NCBI GenBank assembly: GCA_045589455.1
Contig: JAZNPC010000012.1
Span: 1 to 64,000 of the forward strand
From: RGIG990 sp045589455
GTDB taxonomy: Bacteria > Verrucomicrobiota > Kiritimatiellia > RFP12 > UBA3636
DNA: 64,000 bases
Reading direction: 5' to 3'
Shown: positions 61,412 through 64,000 of the stretch, piece by piece
How positions within the stretch are numbered: the first letter of the stretch is position 1
How the letters are laid out: the number at the start of each line of letters is the position of its first letter
The notes under the pieces: generated by a model
What the model was told of the DNA's origin: nothing
The model's database searches: none
What the model saw: only the letters and a program-made list of their open reading frames with translations
Position numbers and translations under genes: made by a program

Positions 61412-63289
61412 TTAAATTTCGGAAGGCTTGACGAAATTTAATTTAAGTAGCCCGGCGAGGCCACCTATTCGTTTTATAAGCGGATGATAATTTAGCTCTT
61501 CATCCCATATTCTCTCATCTACTCCAGTGAGATCAACAGAGATAGGTGTTTCTGTCAAAGCTGCTGCCGCTAAAGCAGCTGGTACTGCTGTACCTTCTGC
61601 AGCTATATTGATTTTTGTATAGCCTTGCTCTCTTAACTGAACGATATTTGTGATTACATCGTGCACACGCATTGAGAAATATGACTCTTCAAAAGTGGTT
61701 GAAAAATTACTGTACCCTTCAGGACCTTGATTATCACGAATTGCATATTTCATTTGCCAAGCGTTGCTACCTGAGCCTAAAAGCTCGGCAATGCGTAGCT
61801 TCTTGCCTTCTGTCATCGCTGCAGAAACAACAGAGCTCTTCTTGCCATCACCAAAATAATCGCGATATGTGCAATCAGCAACAATCAAAGTAATTTCTCC
61901 ATGATTGTTATATTTATCTGAGGTTATATCTATTACTTGTAAATTATCGCCTACGCCTCTTCTAGAGAGTGTATAAGGACGAACCTTCCCGCCTTCTACA
62001 CCCCATCCATCTACAGGTCCAAATATGCGATATACTACATCACGAATTTCACCTCTACCATCATCTAGTAGCTGACGCAACACCTCGCGTTGCTCTGCCT
62101 TAAAGCGCTCTATATCGTCACCCTCATCAAGCACATTCTGATTATATGCCTCGGTTAATTGCTTTATTGCATTGGCAATTGTTTCTTCTGTGGCTTCTGC
62201 AGGCTTTACTCCATTATGCCATAGTAATTCTGGTGCAGGTGGAGGAATATCCTCTTCCTCAATAATTTCTGGAGCTGTCTTCCCCATTAAATGGCGTACA
62301 AAGAATGAATATATATGCTGACGTGTACGCTTATTGTAATTGTGGCAATCATCATAGTAGAAATGCTCTACTAGATTTTCTGCAGAATACAATTTATACA
62401 CATCCTTCATTCTTGGAATTTCATATCGTGGATTTAAATTAGTCCAATCTCCTGTAACTGCAGGAAGCATTAGAGGACGGGGAGCAATAGCAGCCACAAC
62501 ATCAAAGCTCGTTAAACCTGTTACACGCAACAAAGGACCTTCTTCACAAGCGCATCCACCTTGAAAATGTGATGATAGCATACAAACAGGAGCAACGACC
62601 TTAACACGCCTATCTATAGCAGCAAGAAACCAAGTTTGAGAAGCTCCTCCAGATGCTCCAGTACAACCAATACGCTCAGAATCTACCTCAGGTCTTTTGC
62701 ACAAAAAATCTAATGCTTTAAGACTATTAAGGGTTTGAAGTCCAAATGTTGACACTCCAAATAAATCACACTTACGACGCAATTGGTTGCTCCAAAAATG
62801 ATTAAAATCATTATTGTCATTATAACCAATCATGTCATAAGAGAATACAGCAAAACCTAATCTTGCAAATTGGAAGCAACGCATTGAGACACCTCCATTT
62901 GGTGCATGGTGTACTCGCCCATTGTCCCAATGTCCATGTGGACATAAAATTCCTGGAACTTGCTTTTCTGAACATGCTTCTAATGGCAAATATAAATTAC
63001 CTGTAAGTTTTAAACCTGGTAGCACATAGGCAATAACATCAAAAATTCTTATTCCTTCATATTCATGCTCATTCGAAACAAAATACTCTGTTTCTTTAAT
63101 TTCTGGCATTGGATTTAGGCCTGCAGAAAGCAGTATACGTTTGCGCACAAAATCACATTTAGCTAAATGCTCTTTTAACGTTTGTGGTACAATAACTTTT
63201 GTAGCATAACTGCAAAATCTCGAGCTTACAAGTCTTCTATCCACAAGGATTGGATTATGGTTTTCTAAATTAGGAATAGTTTTCTCCAT
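61412..63289 (-). CDS. Alpha/beta-hydrolase (acetyl xylan esterase / dienelactone hydrolase-like)
   Basis: 625 aa. The first ~340 residues form an alpha/beta-hydrolase: GILCPHGHWDNGR (oxyanion region), RLGFAVFSYDMIGYND, the nucleophile elbow IGCTGASGGASQTW with Ser, and a candidate His in YYDDCHNYN. The remaining ~280 residues look like a second domain with strand-helix alternation (ITLIVADCTYRDYF, KINIAAEGTAVPAALAAAAL) but no catalytic motif I recognise. No signal peptide. Probably removes acyl groups from plant polysaccharide fragments; substrate inferred only from the family and the nearby deacetylase and SGNH esterase. Confidence 0.85.
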   Translation of the reverse strand: MEKTIPNLENHNPILVDRRLVSSRFCSYATKVIVPQTLKEHLAKCDFVRKRILLSAGLNPMPEIKETEYFVSNEHEYEGIRIFDVIAYVLPGLKLTGNLYLPLEACSEKQVPGILCPHGHWDNGRVHHAPNGGVSMRCFQFARLGFAVFSYDMIGYNDNNDFNHFWSNQLRRKCDLFGVSTFGLQTLNSLKALDFLCKRPEVDSERIGCTGASGGASQTWFLAAIDRRVKVVAPVCMLSSHFQGGCACEEGPLLRVTGLTSFDVVAAIAPRPLMLPAVTGDWTNLNPRYEIPRMKDVYKLYSAENLVEHFYYDDCHNYNKRTRQHIYSFFVRHLMGKTAPEIIEEEDIPPPAPELLWHNGVKPAEATEETIANAIKQLTEAYNQNVLDEGDDIERFKAEQREVLRQLLDDGRGEIRDVVYRIFGPVDGWGVEGGKVRPYTLSRRGVGDNLQVIDITSDKYNNHGEITLIVADCTYRDYFGDGKKSSVVSAAMTEGKKLRIAELLGSGSNAWQMKYAIRDNQGPEGYSNFSTTFEESYFSMRVHDVITNIVQLREQGYTKINIAAEGTAVPAALAAAALTETPISVDLTGVDERIWDEELNYHPLIKRIGGLAGLLKLNFVKPSEI

Positions 63290-63417
63290 AACACCTCAAA
63301 TTTAAAAAATATATTATTAAGAAGGGAAATAAAACAATAGAATTTGCATAATTTTTACATATCAAAACTACTTTGTCAAACACAATTCTATACATATGAA
63401 ATTTGGGAAATTTGCAT

Positions 63418-63629
63418 AATTAAATGAGTCGTGGCAACTAGGTCAAGAAACCACATATTTTCACCCGAAAATAATAGAAGTTTCAGTTGTAAAAAGAAAT
63501 ATGGTTGTGAATAGTGCTATCAATGGCTATGAATTTTCACACTTTGAAGAATTGGAAAAACTTTTTATAGCCAAGGTTTATTACACTCATGCATACGCCC
63601 CATACGAAAAAACGCTAATTATTTTTTGA
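63418..63629 (+). pseudogene. Possible startless gene fragment
   Basis: The frame following a TAA reads about 70 codons of protein-like sequence (WQLGQETTYFHPKIIEV, NGYEFSHFEELEKLF, YYTHAYAPYEKTLIIF) and ends at TGA 63627-63629. There is no start codon at its beginning and the first ATG is near codon 30 without a ribosome site. I read it as a remnant, or chance; the family is not recognised. Confidence 0.3.
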
Positions 63630-63788
63630 GATTGTTATACTCATTTAACTTCCAATTTACAAAATCTAGTAACAGAAAAATCTCTTCTAATTTAACTTGA
63701 ACTTTCATTTTTGTATATGATAAATTATTAAAAGTTTAACAAAACACTTTTAACCACGCTTTACAATCAACAAAAAGAAAAAAATATT

Positions 63789-64000
63789 ATGATTAATTGG
63801 AATAAAGAAAATACTCCTTTGGAGCTACACCCTATGCTAAATGAACTCGGTAAATACTATTCTATTACTGAGTCATCCGATTCAAATGTTACTTTTATTA
63901 AGGAAGATTCACAAGTTATCCATTGTTCAACAAAAAAAGAGAATGATGGTTGGATAATTAAATACACAACAATTACAACCGCTGCTAGAGCTGTTGGCTC
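63789..64000 (+). CDS. Unrecognised protein, truncated by window end
   Basis: Starts at ATG 63789 (AAAAAGAAAAAAAT upstream) with MINWNKENTPLELHPMLNELGKYY; 70 codons are visible and the frame is open at the window edge. SQVIHCSTKKENDGWIIKYTT suggests beta-strand-rich structure, perhaps the N-terminal domain of a glycoside hydrolase, but this is a guess. No signal peptide. Confidence 0.6.
   Translation, partial: MINWNKENTPLELHPMLNELGKYYSITESSDSNVTFIKEDSQVIHCSTKKENDGWIIKYTTITTAARAVG

Overview
The window looks like a chromosome segment of an anaerobic, probably gut-associated member of the PVC superphylum (Lentisphaerota/Kiritimatiellota-like). This placement is inferred from short PEP-CTERM proteins ending in an RRRK tail, a large pseudopilin operon, an indolepyruvate:ferredoxin oxidoreductase operon and long hairpin-rich intergenic repeats. 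No rRNA or other taxonomic marker was compared.

Layout. 0.3-5.3 kb: minus-strand operon iorB-paaK-aminotransferase-iorA for fermenting aromatic amino acids to aryl-acetates. 5.5-12.8 kb: helicase, cytidine deaminase, a sugar-phosphate cyclase, an SGNH esterase, an EEP nuclease/phosphatase and an unrecognised membrane protein. 13.9-25.3 kb: six two-gene cassettes (C1-C6), each a twofold-repeat secreted protein plus a PEP-CTERM protein, interrupted by AbiE-type genes at 16.9-19.3 kb. 25.7-27.5 kb: a RAYT-type Y1 transposase bracketed by palindromic repeats. 27.5-31.6 kb: groEL, groES, dnaK. 32.6-42.3 kb: type II secretion/type IV pilus-like operon (gspF, seven pseudopilins, a GspK/PilX-like protein). 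42.4-44.2 kb: a complete ISKra4-like insertion sequence with a 9-bp target duplication. 44.4-49.6 kb: tRNA-Asn and the operon ispE-tRNA-Gln-prs-rplY-pth-rpsF-ssb-rpsR-rplI. 50.1-56.9 kb: a TetR-controlled tripartite RND efflux operon ending in a PII-like gene. 57-64 kb: a polysaccharide deacetylase, a tandem array of four RhuM/ORF6N genes, an alpha/beta hydrolase and a partial gene.

Most notable system. Only cassette C6 (minus strand, 25.2 kb) has a promoter-like sequence, a ribosome binding site, an ATG and a signal peptide on its first gene. The other five first genes begin without a credible start, exactly at a shared 20-bp sequence encoding the signal-peptidase region (Ala-Ala-Ser-Ala-Ala-Glu-Val). 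Four of these sites are inverted relative to the C6 site, so recombination there would place a different complete operon behind the single promoter and signal peptide. I infer a shufflon-like or pilE/pilS-like surface-protein switching system. No recombinase is encoded in the window.

A second pattern is a family of nested hairpins of about 70 nt scattered through the intergenic DNA. Their arms differ between copies by compensating changes, which suggests the fold itself is under selection.
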